Shown: positions 46,666-57,103 of the stretch, piece by piece
How positions within the stretch are numbered: position 1 is the stretch's first letter
Layout of the letters: each line of letters begins with the position of its first letter
Source of the DNA: Apiosordaria backusii
Lineage: Eukaryota > Ascomycota > Sordariomycetes > Sordariales > Lasiosphaeriaceae
Reading direction: 5' to 3'
Assembly: GCA_030549205.1 (NCBI GenBank)
Contig: JAUKTV010000017.1
Span: forward strand, 1 to 64,000
DNA length: 64,000 nt
The notes under the pieces: model-generated
Seen by the model: the letters and a program-made list of their open reading frames with translations, nothing else
Databases searched by the model: none
Told to the model about the DNA's origin: nothing
Translations under genes and position numbers: made by a program

Positions 46666-48527
46666 ACGTATATTATAAGCGAGTAACCTATATTAGCAAG
46701 TAACCCACTTCTCACTACACCGTAACAAACTATCCTCAATTATACCGCAACAATACTAGGAAGTAACTACAATTATATTAGAAACGTCTAAATTAGATAA
46801 TTCCCTAGCCTTCTAGCAAATACGCACATTATAGCCAGGCTTACTGTATATACTATAGTACCGAATCCTTATATAACCTCTCCCTACATTACTACTATCC
46901 GGCTACGTTTCTTACACTCTCTCCCTATCTACAGCCTTCTAATCCAATAGATCCTATACCTCTTATATAGTAAATAACTCTTTAAGCCTTATATATGTTT
47001 TTTTAACTTTCCAGCATTTGCTTAATGCCTTATTAGCTTTATAAAGCAAAAAGACCTTTACTTATAAAAGGGCTACTTAATATATTATAGCCGTTATACT
47101 CTTAGTAAGCTAGTCTACTACAGCTAATATCGAAGTCGGAAAGCTATTTTAATAATTAGTAATTCAAGTTTTAATAAGCGTTAACTATAAGTTAGCTTTT
47201 TAAAGGTTATACGGTATTTAAAAGACTTAAGGTTATAAAGTACCGGCCTATAAGTTTAAGGGTATTAGCATACAAAGCCTTATATTTAACTTAAAAAGCA
47301 CTTTCTCTAAATCGTATAGTATAAGGCCAATACCTGTAAAGCTATCTTATATATTCTTCTCTATTATAGAGGTAAAGAAGGCCTCGCAAAAGGCATAAAG
47401 GAACTTAAGCTTATTTACATAGTTAATATATATATATATTAAGTCCTCGATCTAACGGCCGTACGCCTACTTTAATAGCTTAAAGTAGCCAATATTAAGT
47501 AGCTAAAGATAGTATAAAGAATGTAAAAGTATATAAAGTATAATAATATTGTTCTACTAATAGTAACGCTCGAATTTAATCAAATAGTAGCTTTTATAGC
47601 CGTCGAGGATTAATAACCGGTATTTGCCCTTTATATAGGACGCTATATAATAGTCAAAGTATTTAATTTAATCTAAGCTTACCAGATTAATAATCCAGCT
47701 ATTATCAGTAGTTACAATGTACTAAGTAAACGGTAGGTTATATTCAGTATATTAATTAATAAGGTAGTACTATACAGCTAAAATAATAAAGGGAAAGATG
47801 GCCTAACCGAAGGCATTAACTCCCTAAATTACCGTTACCTATTCGCAGTTACTAAGCTAGGCTAGTTTTACCTTACTAAAGCTGTCCAAAATTATAACTA
47901 CTATACCCGCAAAGATAATACCTATTATAAACCTAATCTCGTCGAAGTTATAAATATCGTTATCTACAATACTATACTTAGCCTTAATATTCTATATAAG
48001 CATAAACTATTTGCCGATAACCTTTAAATCCTTATACTTAGCTCTCTAGTAATTGTATCTACGTATATACCGTATACAAAGCTCTAGCTAGCATTTAACA
48101 AAGTTATATACCTAAAGCTTACTAATAGGGGGCACGTCGCATACACATAGTAGATAGTTGGCTATATTTTCTACACTACATAGCTTTAGTAGAAAAGATC
48201 GCGTATTTAGCTCAATAATATATTAAATAATAGCCTTCTCTTCGGAATCTATAAGCCGGCGCGATTTAAACATAGTATTACATCGTATAAGCCGGCCAGC
48301 ACGCCAACGCCCTAGAGTCTTACGATCGACTCCATAAATCTTAGCTACGGCTCGTTCGCTTAGATTCTTATCGTTTTAAAGCGCTTAGAGGGCTAAAATT
48401 ATGTAGGCTTCATTTAAATTAGAAGGCATCTTAGATGGTTGAGGAAATTGTTATTAAGTGCGAAGGTGTCATATCACGAAGGAAGTAGGTCACTCGCTTA
48501 TATAGGTCACTCGCTTATAATATACGT
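46666..48527 (-). mobile_element. Fot1/pogo-type DNA transposon
   Basis: An 1862-bp element, the usual Fot1 size. It has TIRs of about 46 bp starting ACGTATATTATAAGCGAG and a TA target duplicate on each side (46664-46665 and 48528-48529). Each TIR contains two tandem copies of an AAGCGAGTGACCTA word. RIP-mutated. Confidence 0.9.
46760..48429 (-). pseudogene. RIP-degraded Fot1/pogo transposase
   Basis: From an ATG at 48429 the minus strand reads a helix-turn-helix region (SERAVAKIYGVDRKTLGRW), a CENP-B-type second HTH, and the DDE core: IYNFDEIRF with the first Asp near 47945, GVNAFG-AIFPFII (dash marks a stop), GKYRLLILDGYKSYY with the second Asp near 47605, and the LNIGYFKLLK-AYGR block. 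More than ten TAA/TAG stops sit mainly at expected Gln/Trp. The enzyme normally cuts and pastes its own element at TA sites; this copy cannot. Confidence 0.85.
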
Positions 48528-48529
48528 TA

Positions 48530-48788
48530 ATATCCTTCAAAGCCCGAATAATGATGGCGGGCGACCCTTGCAAGATGCGTTTCTCGAAAACGCAATTTGG
48601 TACGCAGGAATGATTGATATATTTCATCAGGCAATTAGAATTTGTTGCATCCATGTAAATATCGTTGCCGTAATGAGCAATGTATGTTTGCTTTATAATC
48701 CATTAGATGAACTGCTTTCAGGATTGGTGGCTGTCCTCTTGGAGCTCTGTGAATGCCTTGTGCTCTTTTGGGGGTAACTTTTCGCGCT
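48530..48788. other. Spacer next to the pogo element
   Basis: Moderate-GC unique-looking sequence. I see no supported gene; a 112-codon plus frame at 48439-48777 begins inside the pogo TIR and has no recognisable features. Confidence 0.4.
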
Positions 48789-49184
48789 CTACTGCCTGTG
48801 GTAGGCCGAATAGAGGGAAGAAATTTTCTTTAAAGAATTTAAGGCAGGGTTAACCGGTAGTTTGTATACCTCGGCTCTTGCTTTTTCGAACCTCTCGGCT
48901 CTTTCCTTCTTGCGTTTCCTAATCCTTGCTATAGTATCTATCATCTGTCCGGAAAAGGACAGTAGCATATCTCCCTCTTCTATGACCTAGAAACCCTCGG
49001 GCTATTCGGATTTCAGGAGCTCAATGGTCTCCAGCTTATCGATTTCGGAAGGAGTAAACTCCATATCCACCGCCGCATCTAGCGGGCTGTCTAAAAAACC
49101 GCAGCCGTCGTAGACACCAGATCGAGGATGACCATGATCATTCACAAATTCGGTGTTGATCTTATCGTCCTGGGGCATCGTCAA
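48789..49184 (-). pseudogene. Unknown small gene with two CAG-to-TAG type stops
   Basis: A minus-strand frame starts MTMPQDDKINTEFVNDHGHP at 49184 and continues through two TAG codons (about 49001 and 48986) into VIEEGDMLLSFSGQMIDTIA, then a strongly basic charged helix (RIRKRKKERAERFEKARAE), ending at a TAG at 48789: 131 codons in all. Both internal stops can be explained by C-to-T at CAG. Family unknown. The charged helix may be a coiled coil. Upstream (minus) sequence to about 49500 is open in places but I cannot show that it is coding. Confidence 0.5.
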
Positions 49185-49189
49185 TCTTG

Positions 49190-49825
49190 CAACGCGCGTG
49201 TAGAATAGTGCGAACTGGAGGATGATGGGTGATTTCCGTCGAGAGGCAAGAAATGTTTTTTTGGAGTGTTTCTGAGAGGGGGTCTTTCACCTGCGGCCAA
49301 ACAACGAAGGACGCGAAGAAACCATACATGTAAATCGCGGCTTTTCGGCAGGACTCGGTTCGGCGGAAGTCGTAGCAAATAAATTGTGTTTTCGTCTACT
49401 ACTGGGGTTTTCATGAGGTTCAGTCCAACGACAAGATAGGACAACATCGCTTAGAAAATACCCGCGTTTTTGGCAGCGGCTGAGACAAGCAGATGTAAAC
49501 GAGAGCATAGAACTTGATTTATCTACCTATTCGGTCTTTTTCTCAACTTTTTTCGCTTTCACCCTAGCCCTATCTCACCTCTGCCGACTCGAATACCATA
49601 TTGCATCCACTGCATCTGCTCGGCAACTTGAGGCGAAAAATTGGTCATCTTTTAGTAACACAAACCGCCTCATCCTGTCTGCCAGAAGTCCCGTCCATCA
49701 CGCCTCTCCTTCCTTTTAGCTGTTTATTTATACCCTTGGGCTTGGACACTTTGCCCCGTTGGCCTTTGACGCCTATGACTCTGGAGCGAAGCGCCATGGG
49801 GTGTCGAAAAGACGACGGGAACAGC
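49190..49825. other. Unique sequence, no supported gene
   Basis: Moderate-GC DNA with several short overlapping frames on both strands, none with a recognisable motif. It contains one copy (49588-49635) of a dispersed 48-bp repeat also present at 60707-60754. Confidence 0.4.
49588..49635 (+). repeat. Dispersed 48-bp repeat, copy A
   Basis: Begins CTCGAATACCATATTGCATC and ends CAACTTGAGGCG. Copy B at 60707-60754 differs by five changes, all C here to T there. Confidence 0.7.
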
Positions 49826-50008
49826 CATCTGCACTTTCAGGGATCACAGTTTTGTGATCCATGCAGGTCGGCCGCGTTTACTTGAACGAGATGGGCCAAG
49901 GCTGACCTAGCGACATGGATCGCAAACTGTGATCCCTGAAAGTGCAGATGGGTCAAGGCTGACCTGATGATAAGGATCACAAAACTGTGATCCCTGAAAG
50001 TGCAGATG
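49826..50008. repeat. MITE-like inverted-repeat cluster
   Basis: A 34-35-bp arm (CATCTGCACTTTCAGGGATC...) at 49826-49860 is inverted at 49917-49950, forming a ~125-bp foldback. A second inverted arm follows at 49974-50008, with a repeated GGTCAAGGCTGACCT-like segment between. Not RIP-mutated and not coding. Confidence 0.8.
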
Positions 50009-51150
50009 AAAGGCTTGATTCAGCCGTCAACATGGGTTGCTTTCCCCTTCCCGATTGGGCAGTACAGCTCTCTCTCTTGACCAGGACTCTAATGGTAAGA
50101 CTCTTTCTATCTATTCCAGAGTTCCCTCTAGACGGCCGAAGCGCGCCAAGCAGATAACAATGGGGCCAGCCTATGAGGGCCTTTTAATCAGCTGCCTCTT
50201 CTACTTGCCCTTTTCTGCCCTGCCTTTTTACCTGCCTTTTTCTAGTCACCCCCCCTGCCTTCTTCTCCCCTGTCTCACTTTTCTGTGCCCTTATCGTGTT
50301 AAGTATCGGTATGTTGTCTTCAAGCGGCTGCTGGATGGTATACGCCGGTGCATTAGCGTACTGCAATAGTTACCGTTTTCCACCACCCATTCGCACCGCC
50401 GTCAATGAGCTTTTGGCCTGCTCTTGTTTGCCACTTGTCAATGGCACAGGTGAAATCCTCGTTGGCTGGGTCCCGATCTGGACACTGGAAAATCCCAATA
50501 AATTTGGAGCACATTGTCAAACCAAAATCTTGAAACGTGCGTCCTTTGCTGGGATGTACTATTTGTCAGGCAACTCTTCCAAAAAAAGGTATGCCAGTAA
50601 AGCTTCTCAGAAGTTCATGAGTTTAAGCACCTGTGACTGTGCGGGTGTTGGTGCTGATATGTGGTGGTGATGTGCTCTCCAGGTACCAATGACCATAGTC
50701 CGATTTACATTGGCCCTGGGAACTCGGTGGCTTGGTGATTTGATCTCTCATCAATCCGGTTTTGCAAATGCCCTATCTCAAATCCTGCTTAACCTTCCAC
50801 TTCCAGTTCGTTCGGTATAGACGTAATGACCGTATATATTAGGAAAGGAGCTAATATCATTCTTGCAGATAGGTAAAGGTACTGTATAGGTAAGAAAATA
50901 GGTTAAGAGTAGTCTACAGTTGTTTTTAAGGGTACGAAGCTTTCGAATAACGAATCTATAGTTATTAAATTTGTAGGCACTGAAAAATATAGGATATTAA
51001 TAATAGTACTGACTTTAAAAGTACTTAAGTGCCGAAAATACTCGGTAATCTACTATAATATAAATATTGTAATTACTAAAATATTTATACTATAACTGTA
51101 TTAAAATAAATTTCGAAAGTCCATTTCTTTAGTTGTTTATATTTTTATTA
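50009..51150. other. Non-coding stretch, GC-normal then AT-rich
   Basis: GC-normal to about 50830, with pyrimidine-rich tracts near 50180-50290. A 124-codon plus frame (50296-50670) lacks any recognisable motif. From 50830 onward the sequence is AT-rich and RIP-like. Confidence 0.4.
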
Positions 51151-51399
51151 TATTTTTATTTTTAAAAAGCTTAGGCCGTTATTATTAGTTATATTCGAAA
51201 GCTGTAGGAATAAATTTATATTAAAGACAATGATTATAATAGTAAAACGGACAGTAGGTATCTTTCCAATCTAATATGTTTTTTGTAATTAATATTATAT
51301 CTTTAGTTAAGTATTATCTACTAAGACCTTTATAAAATAGATATAATATATTTAAATATTAAACTTTAGAATTTCCTATTAGGCAGACTAAATACCTTA

Positions 51400-51810
51400 G
51401 CTACTAGTAAGATATATACTATTAATTTTAGCTTTACTAGACTTTACCTATATAAGAATTAATATATCCTTTACTATAGCGGTAAAAAGATTATTATTAG
51501 TACTTTAAGATTTATAAGTATTAATATATACCTTAAGGGCAAGTAGTTATATCGAAATAACCTTAAGTCTTTAGGCTATATATAGCTTAATTTTTTATAA
51601 GCTTTTCTATAGTAAAGGCTGGAGAATTTTACTTTAATAATTATAGGATAGAAAAAGCAGGAGATGTCGATTGATACTTTTTATTATAGCTTTCTAATGT
51701 AATTTACTAATTACTTTCGGTATATCTATAGTTTACACTTTAATAAACTTCTAGATTATATTTACCTTTAGGATCTTTTCTTAAAAGTATTATATAATGC
51801 TAGTAAGGTT
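51400..51810 (+). pseudogene. RIP-degraded casein kinase 1-like gene
   Basis: A single plus frame from about 51412 matches the C-lobe of CK1-type protein kinases: IYTINFSFTRLY stands for the DFG-containing activation segment, followed by IPYR-like residues, GKKIIISTLRFISINIYL (the GTARYASINTHLG landmark), RNNLKSLGYI (the RRDDLESLGYV landmark), KKQEMSI (KK..MST) and the FRYIYSLHFNKLLDYIYL end block. Stops are TAA/TAG at Gln/Trp positions. The DFG Gly is Ser and other residues are lost. The N-lobe was not traced in the very AT-rich DNA upstream. RIP on a kinase-like gene suggests it was once duplicated. Confidence 0.75.
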
Positions 51811-52632
51811 AACGATAGTGTATTTAACTAGATAACGATTGGATAGGCTTAGCTGTTATCTAATTTTAATAGTTGTAGCCAGGTCTTAGTTCAGTAAAGA
51901 GCGGAACTGGTCCTAGGGATTTACTTTGCTACTATTAGTATAGCTTTTAATTAGTTTAGTAGTTAAAGAATCAAGATCTTAAGTTCGAGATTTAGTTTAA
52001 GGTAGTAGATAAGGGAACAGTCTGTAGCTTAGCTATAAACTATTGATTAAAGATAAGGTAGTAATTAACTGAAATTAATAGTAATCCTTTAAAATATATA
52101 TATGTACACTATTTTTAATACTGTCTCTATCTATCTTGATAAATGTATTTACACGAAGACCATTTAAAACAAGGTCAACACCAATAACGGGCTTAGGTAA
52201 CAGCAGAGCTGCAAGAAAAGTCCCTCTTATTTACTTCTCCTTGTTGACTGAGCCATACACCGTGTAGAGCGTCGATTATCTCCTTGCTGGCCAGACCTAC
52301 CGAGATGTAACCTGTTAAAACATGGTCACCTCCATGACCTTTCCAAGATCGAATCCTTCCTGACTCGGCTGGACTTGGACAAGATCTTGTAGAGCGCCAT
52401 AGCATTTGCTTCTGTGTTGCTGTCTTGTTTCCCGCCAGACAGCCTCAAAACGGCCAGAAATACTTCAAACGCGCAATAGGCCAACCATGCAGAAAGTCCT
52501 GAGCTGAAGCGGTAAACCTGTCAAATGAGAACTATTTAAAGTGGTCTTCAGCTCCCGTCACGCCTCCAGACTTCTCCCTCGACACACTCAAGCCTTGATC
52601 CCCAGTACACCTGACACCTCCGCTACCAGAAA
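51811..52632. other. AT-rich to GC-normal transition and leader
   Basis: RIP-like to about 52140. GC-normal beyond, with no supported gene. The last ~130 bp (CT-rich, CACACTCAAGCC-like) look like a 5' leader of the small gene starting at 52633. Confidence 0.35.
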
Positions 52633-52809
52633 ATGGATGACAACACGCAAGCCCAATCCCCCCTGCTTTTTGACAGAAAAGGCAATCTAAGGAAACCACA
52701 GGTAAAACCATCGCCCCGACAACCACATCAAACGCTGACCAGCTCCTGTACAGGTCCCGCCTAATGACGCCTCGCGATGGCGCCGTAGTTCCGTATGAAC
52801 ATCCGATAG
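52633..52809 (+). pseudogene. 5' end of a truncated gene (exon 1, intron, junction)
   Basis: ATG at 52633 opens a 23-codon exon (52633-52701, MDDNTQ..LRKPQ) followed by a convincing 52-bp intron 52702-52753 with a GTAAAA donor, GCTGAC branch site and CAG acceptor. Exon 2 would give only 18 more codons before TAG at 52809, and most of it is antisense to a Gypsy pol fragment. The original gene therefore appears to have been cut off by that fragment just after its first intron. Family unknown. Confidence 0.5.
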
Positions 52810-52870
52810 AAATTTGTGAATCCTCGAAACTCTCGAGAGGAGACTTCTATTTTTTTCCATGTTAGGTAAG
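52765..52870 (-). pseudogene. Ty3/Gypsy pol fragment
   Basis: On the minus strand the short segment FRGFTNFYRMFIRNYGAIAR is the conserved block that follows the RT domain in Gypsy elements. Nothing else of the element is attached, and both ends are broken. Confidence 0.7.
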
Positions 52871-52902
52871 AAGAAATGAGAATTGCACTATCTATAACTT
52901 GA

Positions 52903-53514
52903 TCAAGCCTCATCACGCTGAGAGTATCCAACGCTTTCCCCAACTGTCTCTGATCCCTCGGTCTTGCCACACTTGAGATCCCATGTGATAGGAAAATCCG
53001 CCTCTATATCCCAACCACAGTAGTATTCCTCTGTATCAGGGGCCGATTCTAAAGCTTCCGGGACTAAAAAGGCCGTCAAGTCAAACTTGCCAGTCATGTC
53101 CATAGTCTTCCAATCCCAATGCCATCCAGCCTACATTTCGCCTATGGTCATGTCAACTGGGAGCTCCAAAGACGACCAACTCGGATCGAGATAGTCAAAT
53201 GATTCCCACTCCAAAAGAGTTGCTTGCAAATGACCTGGGTCTGTCAGGGCAGTCTCTTTAGGCTGGGGCTGCAGGGTCTGGGGGACATCGTCCCATGGCA
53301 GTGTGTATATATCGGCCAGGATTGGAATATCGCTCTCGTCTGGTTGCTGGTTTGTTCCGGAAACTGCCGAGTCGAAATGCTCAAATGTCTGCTTCTCGGT
53401 CGCCTGCTGGATCAATGAGCAGGGGTTGGTGGGAATTGCTATTGTCTGAGAGGCATCCTTGGGCTGGACAGGTGTGAGTGACTGTCCTCCCATGATCAGG
53501 GATACATCTATCAT
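52903..53514 (-). pseudogene. Unknown acidic protein gene with one in-frame TAG
   Basis: Starting at 53514 (MIDVSLIMGGQSLTPVQP), the minus strand gives 127 codons, a TAG at 53131-53133, then continues in the same frame (AGWHWDWKTMDMTGKFDL) to a stop at 52903: about 202 aa in total. The protein is acidic and rich in Pro, Trp and Asp, without membrane segments or zinc motifs. It could be an activation-domain-like C-terminus or an orphan protein. CAG-to-TAG would explain the stop. Downstream (minus) it runs into the Gypsy fragment, so the gene may be 3'-truncated. No family recognised. Confidence 0.5.
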
Positions 53515-54660
53515 GAATGGACTAATTAAATTCGTTTGTATGTTCGCTTATGGCAGAGACGGATGACTTAAGCTTCGTGGGTGTTTGGTTATCGTTTGTA
53601 CGGCGGTATAAGGAGATCGCAGGAGGCTTTAGGTAGCGTTTGGAATTTCTGTTGTTTTTGCTGCGTTTGGAAGGGGCTTGGGGTGCGACGCGAGTTGATT
53701 ATGGATCTCGAACCTTGGTTTGCTTCGTTTTGCTTACTTCTGTTGATAAAGTCGTCGTGATGTAGTGAGGATTGGGTCCGGTAATGCTCTAGGTAGTTAG
53801 ATAGTAGGCCTAATATATATTAGGACTACCCTGTTTATTCTTGTCTGGCCGCTATTAATTACCCTGTTTATTTATATGATGCTGCGATAGGGTTATATCG
53901 TTTTGGGTCGGCCTTGCTATCTGACTTAGCGACAGTGCTGTCTGGGGTTAACTGTGCCGCCTAAATCAGAGACAGCTATTTATCGTCGTTCGCGCTTAAC
54001 TACGCTATCGGATCTAATCAAGGGTCAAATATCCTGTACTGGTGGGCATATGTAGCATTACTACCCAGGGTTGATTTTAAGCTGCATCTGGTATAGCTAC
54101 AGTTGTAGTAGCTGAAAGATCTTTTCTGTTGAGATAATGTACTAGCGTAATAATATTGCGGCTGCCTCTATAATTGGAAACAAGTTCTTCCAAAAGCAAG
54201 GTATACCAAGTCTGTACGGAGGTAGCTTGCATATAAGCCAAGAGTTAGAAAGGCGGCCGGAGCAAGAGACGAGAGAAGACAAAGCTTCTGGACTTGTGCA
54301 GCTCTGTATACTTCTGTATCCTGAAGTACCTGTTACCTAGTGACCAATGCAGTGATCTGCTTATTTTACATCTAAAGTACGTAAAGATAAAGGGATTTAC
54401 CCGTAAATACTAAGTAGGCTTACATCCTAGATATATACCTCGCTATTTACCACTATAGGTACGCAGGCTATTTTGGTCATCCTTATTCTAATTTTGGAGA
54501 GGCTTATACTACATCATCTTTTAGTACGCTAGGCTTATCTAGTTCTTCTACAGGACTATTAAATACTCTCTTATTAGGTAGCATCTTCGCTAACGTCTTC
54601 ATTGCACTTCTCTCGCTAACTTCCATTCTGCACCTCTCTCACTAACACCTTTATACTAAT
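53515..54660. other. Intergenic, promoter-side DNA and possible degraded LTR
   Basis: 53515-53780 is the upstream region of the gene on the minus strand. 53780-54400 is mixed; a segment beginning TGTTGAGATAATG at about 54128 resembles an LTR start and has a TATAAG near 54232, but no paired end or target duplicate was found. 54400-54660 is RIP-like. Confidence 0.4.
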
Positions 54661-54689
54661 TCTTTAAATCGAACATTAACGCTATACCA

Positions 54690-55586
54690 GAAGACGAGAT
54701 CACTGATTTTGCAGGCCAGGTACCTGCGGACTTAATTTTAAACGTTGGCTCTAATCCAACAACGCCTCTAAAAGTTCAAACGGTATTCCTTACAAAATGT
54801 TCGCCGTACTTTCAGAGGGCGTGCTCAGACGCCCGACCTAGCAACTCCCCCGATATACGACACATTTCGCTTCCCGATATTAATACTTACACGTTCCGCA
54901 TCATTCTTTGCGCTATCTATATACACTTTACATAAGTATTAAGCTTTATAAAGCGCTCCAACTTTACGGAAATACTGAGAATTCTAATACTTATAAAGGA
55001 GTATTTTTCGCTTACAGTACTAAACCCTTGGGTTTAACCCTTAATCGCACGAATTTGGTCCGTTATTAACTAACTAAATAACTAAGAGCTGATCAGTTGC
55101 GCTCTGATTTTGAGAGAATTCAGAGAAGTCGAGATTCTAGTCAGCGTTATCTATATACTTGCCCATTTTGCAAGGAAGGATAACGACGGATAGATTGTTC
55201 TGCCTTATCACCGATCGGAAAGTCTACAAATATAATGGCATCATTTGAGGCCTCTAAAAGACTGCCTTCACGGACTGCCTAATAATAATGGTGTTTTCGA
55301 TATTATAAGTGAGTTTCTCGAAATCCATATATTCACTTCGATGTATTAACAAACTACGAACATAGTGGCCATTGAATGCGCAAGGGAGAAACTGTATCGC
55401 TTCCTAGCCGAGCTAGCGCGCGCGGATTTCACCAAACTACATGAACCCTTCGGATGTGAATGTCTCGAGTCATCATTAGGAGGGATTCATCGATATCTAT
55501 TCCAATTACCGATCGGTGAACGAACCTTCCTTGACTTAACGAGAGTCAACGCCTCCACTGTTCTCAATGACCTGCGCTGTTATTAA
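54690..55586 (+). pseudogene. BTB/POZ-domain gene, RIP-mutated
   Basis: A single frame runs from about 54690 to the TAA at 55584-55586. The N-terminal BTB fold is visible (GQVPADLILNVGS, VFLTKCSPYFQRAC, HISLPDINTYTFRIILCAIY), followed by a helical region typical of fungal BTB proteins and a C-terminal part that is still open for 73 codons (55365-55586: CAREKLYRFLAELARADF, GIHRYLFQLPIGERTF, VLNDLRCY). About nine in-frame TAA/TAG stops occur in the first two thirds and none in the last. Such proteins mediate dimerisation or Cul3 adaptor functions; this copy is inactive. The start codon was not resolved. Confidence 0.75.
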
Positions 55587-55589
55587 CAT

Positions 55590-56835
55590 GCTTTGGTATT
55601 CAGTATAACTTCCTTGATTAACGGTGCCTTTTTAGTAGGCAGAACCAACTATAAAGATAACTGTCGTACCTGGAAACCATAGAAAGATCATTACAAGGTC
55701 TATAGCCACACCATAGTTAATGTTATTTGCCAAGCAGGTTACTAGACTAGCGCGGTAAGTAGAGCGATGTTAGAGAGACGCCATACTCAAGAGCAATGTT
55801 CAAGCCTGCTACATACCTTGTTATTCGATAATGCTATAACCAGAGGTTATAAAGCTACTATCAAGACGGACACTTCGACATCGACGCCTATAAACATTAG
55901 TAGGCCTTTATACTAGTCATTGACTAAGATTATAAGCCCTGCATTTAAAGTTAAAGGGACCTTTTATTTATCCCAGGAATATACCGATACTTTATATCTT
56001 CATTATTGTAGGAAAAATCCTATTCCACTTAGCCTAATCTATATCTAGGGAAGCGCTAGAGGGTCGGTATATAGGAAAAACTATAATAAGGTTTACACTT
56101 ATATTGGTTTTGGTTTCTATTACTTTCTAAATATCAACGGACTAGACCTAGATAACGTATATATACTTAGTAAGTATACCTATATTCGACCTGATCTCCT
56201 TATGATAAATACTGACTATTTTATAGCTTAGGGCAATATACTTATAAATACTGTAAATAGTATCGTATAAAAGGACTTAGAGTTTACCCTTAGGCTTTAT
56301 ATTATTTTTATATAGCACTACAGTCTACGATGCAGGATATATAAGTTTGCGTTTATTAAAGAAGTAAAAGCCTTCTTCTCTTTTCTAAAAGTAGCGTTAA
56401 AAAAGACAGCTTTTATAATTAGCTTATAAGTTGAAAGTCTTTTACGATTATAGTTTTTTATAATTAATATAAAGGAACAGGAATAATATAATTGGTTTTA
56501 TTGAGTCGATCTAGTGCGACTAGAAACTCCCGAGTTAAATATACTAAGAGTAGAGTTAACGGATAGGTATACCGGCAACTTTATATCTACTCGATAAGTT
56601 ACTTTAGATAGTAAGGCAGAGTCGGATAGCTTTAGTAGAAAGAACTGTGCAACTTAGATAATAATTTATCACCGACGTAAGAAAACATTACTTAGAAATC
56701 AAATCTACCTTAAAACAAATATTTTATGAAAACAATAGGCCTTTACCCTTCAGATTCTACCCTATCTTATAATAAAACCGTTCATGCTTCCCACCTATCC
56801 GCCCTTGCCTTCCAACGGACAAATAGAAATGATAT
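55590..56835. other. AT-rich, RIP-like block with an unidentified degraded frame
   Basis: From about 55875 to 56740 the plus strand can be read with relatively few stops (for example GFGFYYFLNINGLDLDNVY near 56105-56165). I cannot assign a family. It may be a RIP-mutated duplicated gene. No intact ORF. Confidence 0.4.
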
Positions 56836-56839
56836 GCAG

Positions 56840-57103
56840 TAAGGAACTCTGACATCTAGAACCAAGGGCAGTGCATCTCTCTTCGACTTGATGGTCATTG
56901 GCGACTTCTCCGAACCAAACGTAGATCTTTCCGCCGCGCTGGAAGGTGGCATTGATGCGGTGATCCACGTAGCCTCACCTTTTACGTACGACACTGAAGA
57001 TAACGAAGCAGAACTGATACTGCCTGCTATCAACGGAGGAATGCTATCTTGTCTACGGCCGCTTGCTGCTCGGCGATACTCGACTGGCTGTCCCGCTCGC
57101 TAG
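56840..57103 (+). pseudogene. NAD-dependent epimerase/reductase fragment
   Basis: The plus frame around 56888-57060 reads DLMVIGDFSEPNVDL, GIDAVIHVASPFTYDTEDNE and LILPAING, the segment after the Rossmann nucleotide loop in fungal dihydroflavonol-reductase/epimerase-like oxidoreductases. The glycine-rich N-terminus is missing, the frame is lost after the Gly-Gly, and the catalytic Tyr-x-x-x-Lys is absent. It is a truncated fragment with normal GC content. It has no RIP signature, so it was probably moved here or left by deletion. Confidence 0.72.

Noticed and set aside
50296..50670. 124-codon plus ORF as a gene
   Set aside because: No motif, no splice or codon signal, Ser/Cys-rich composition typical of chance ORFs.
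54128..54345. Solo LTR beginning TGTTGAGATAATG
   Set aside because: Start looks LTR-like but no CA end, partner or target duplicate could be found.
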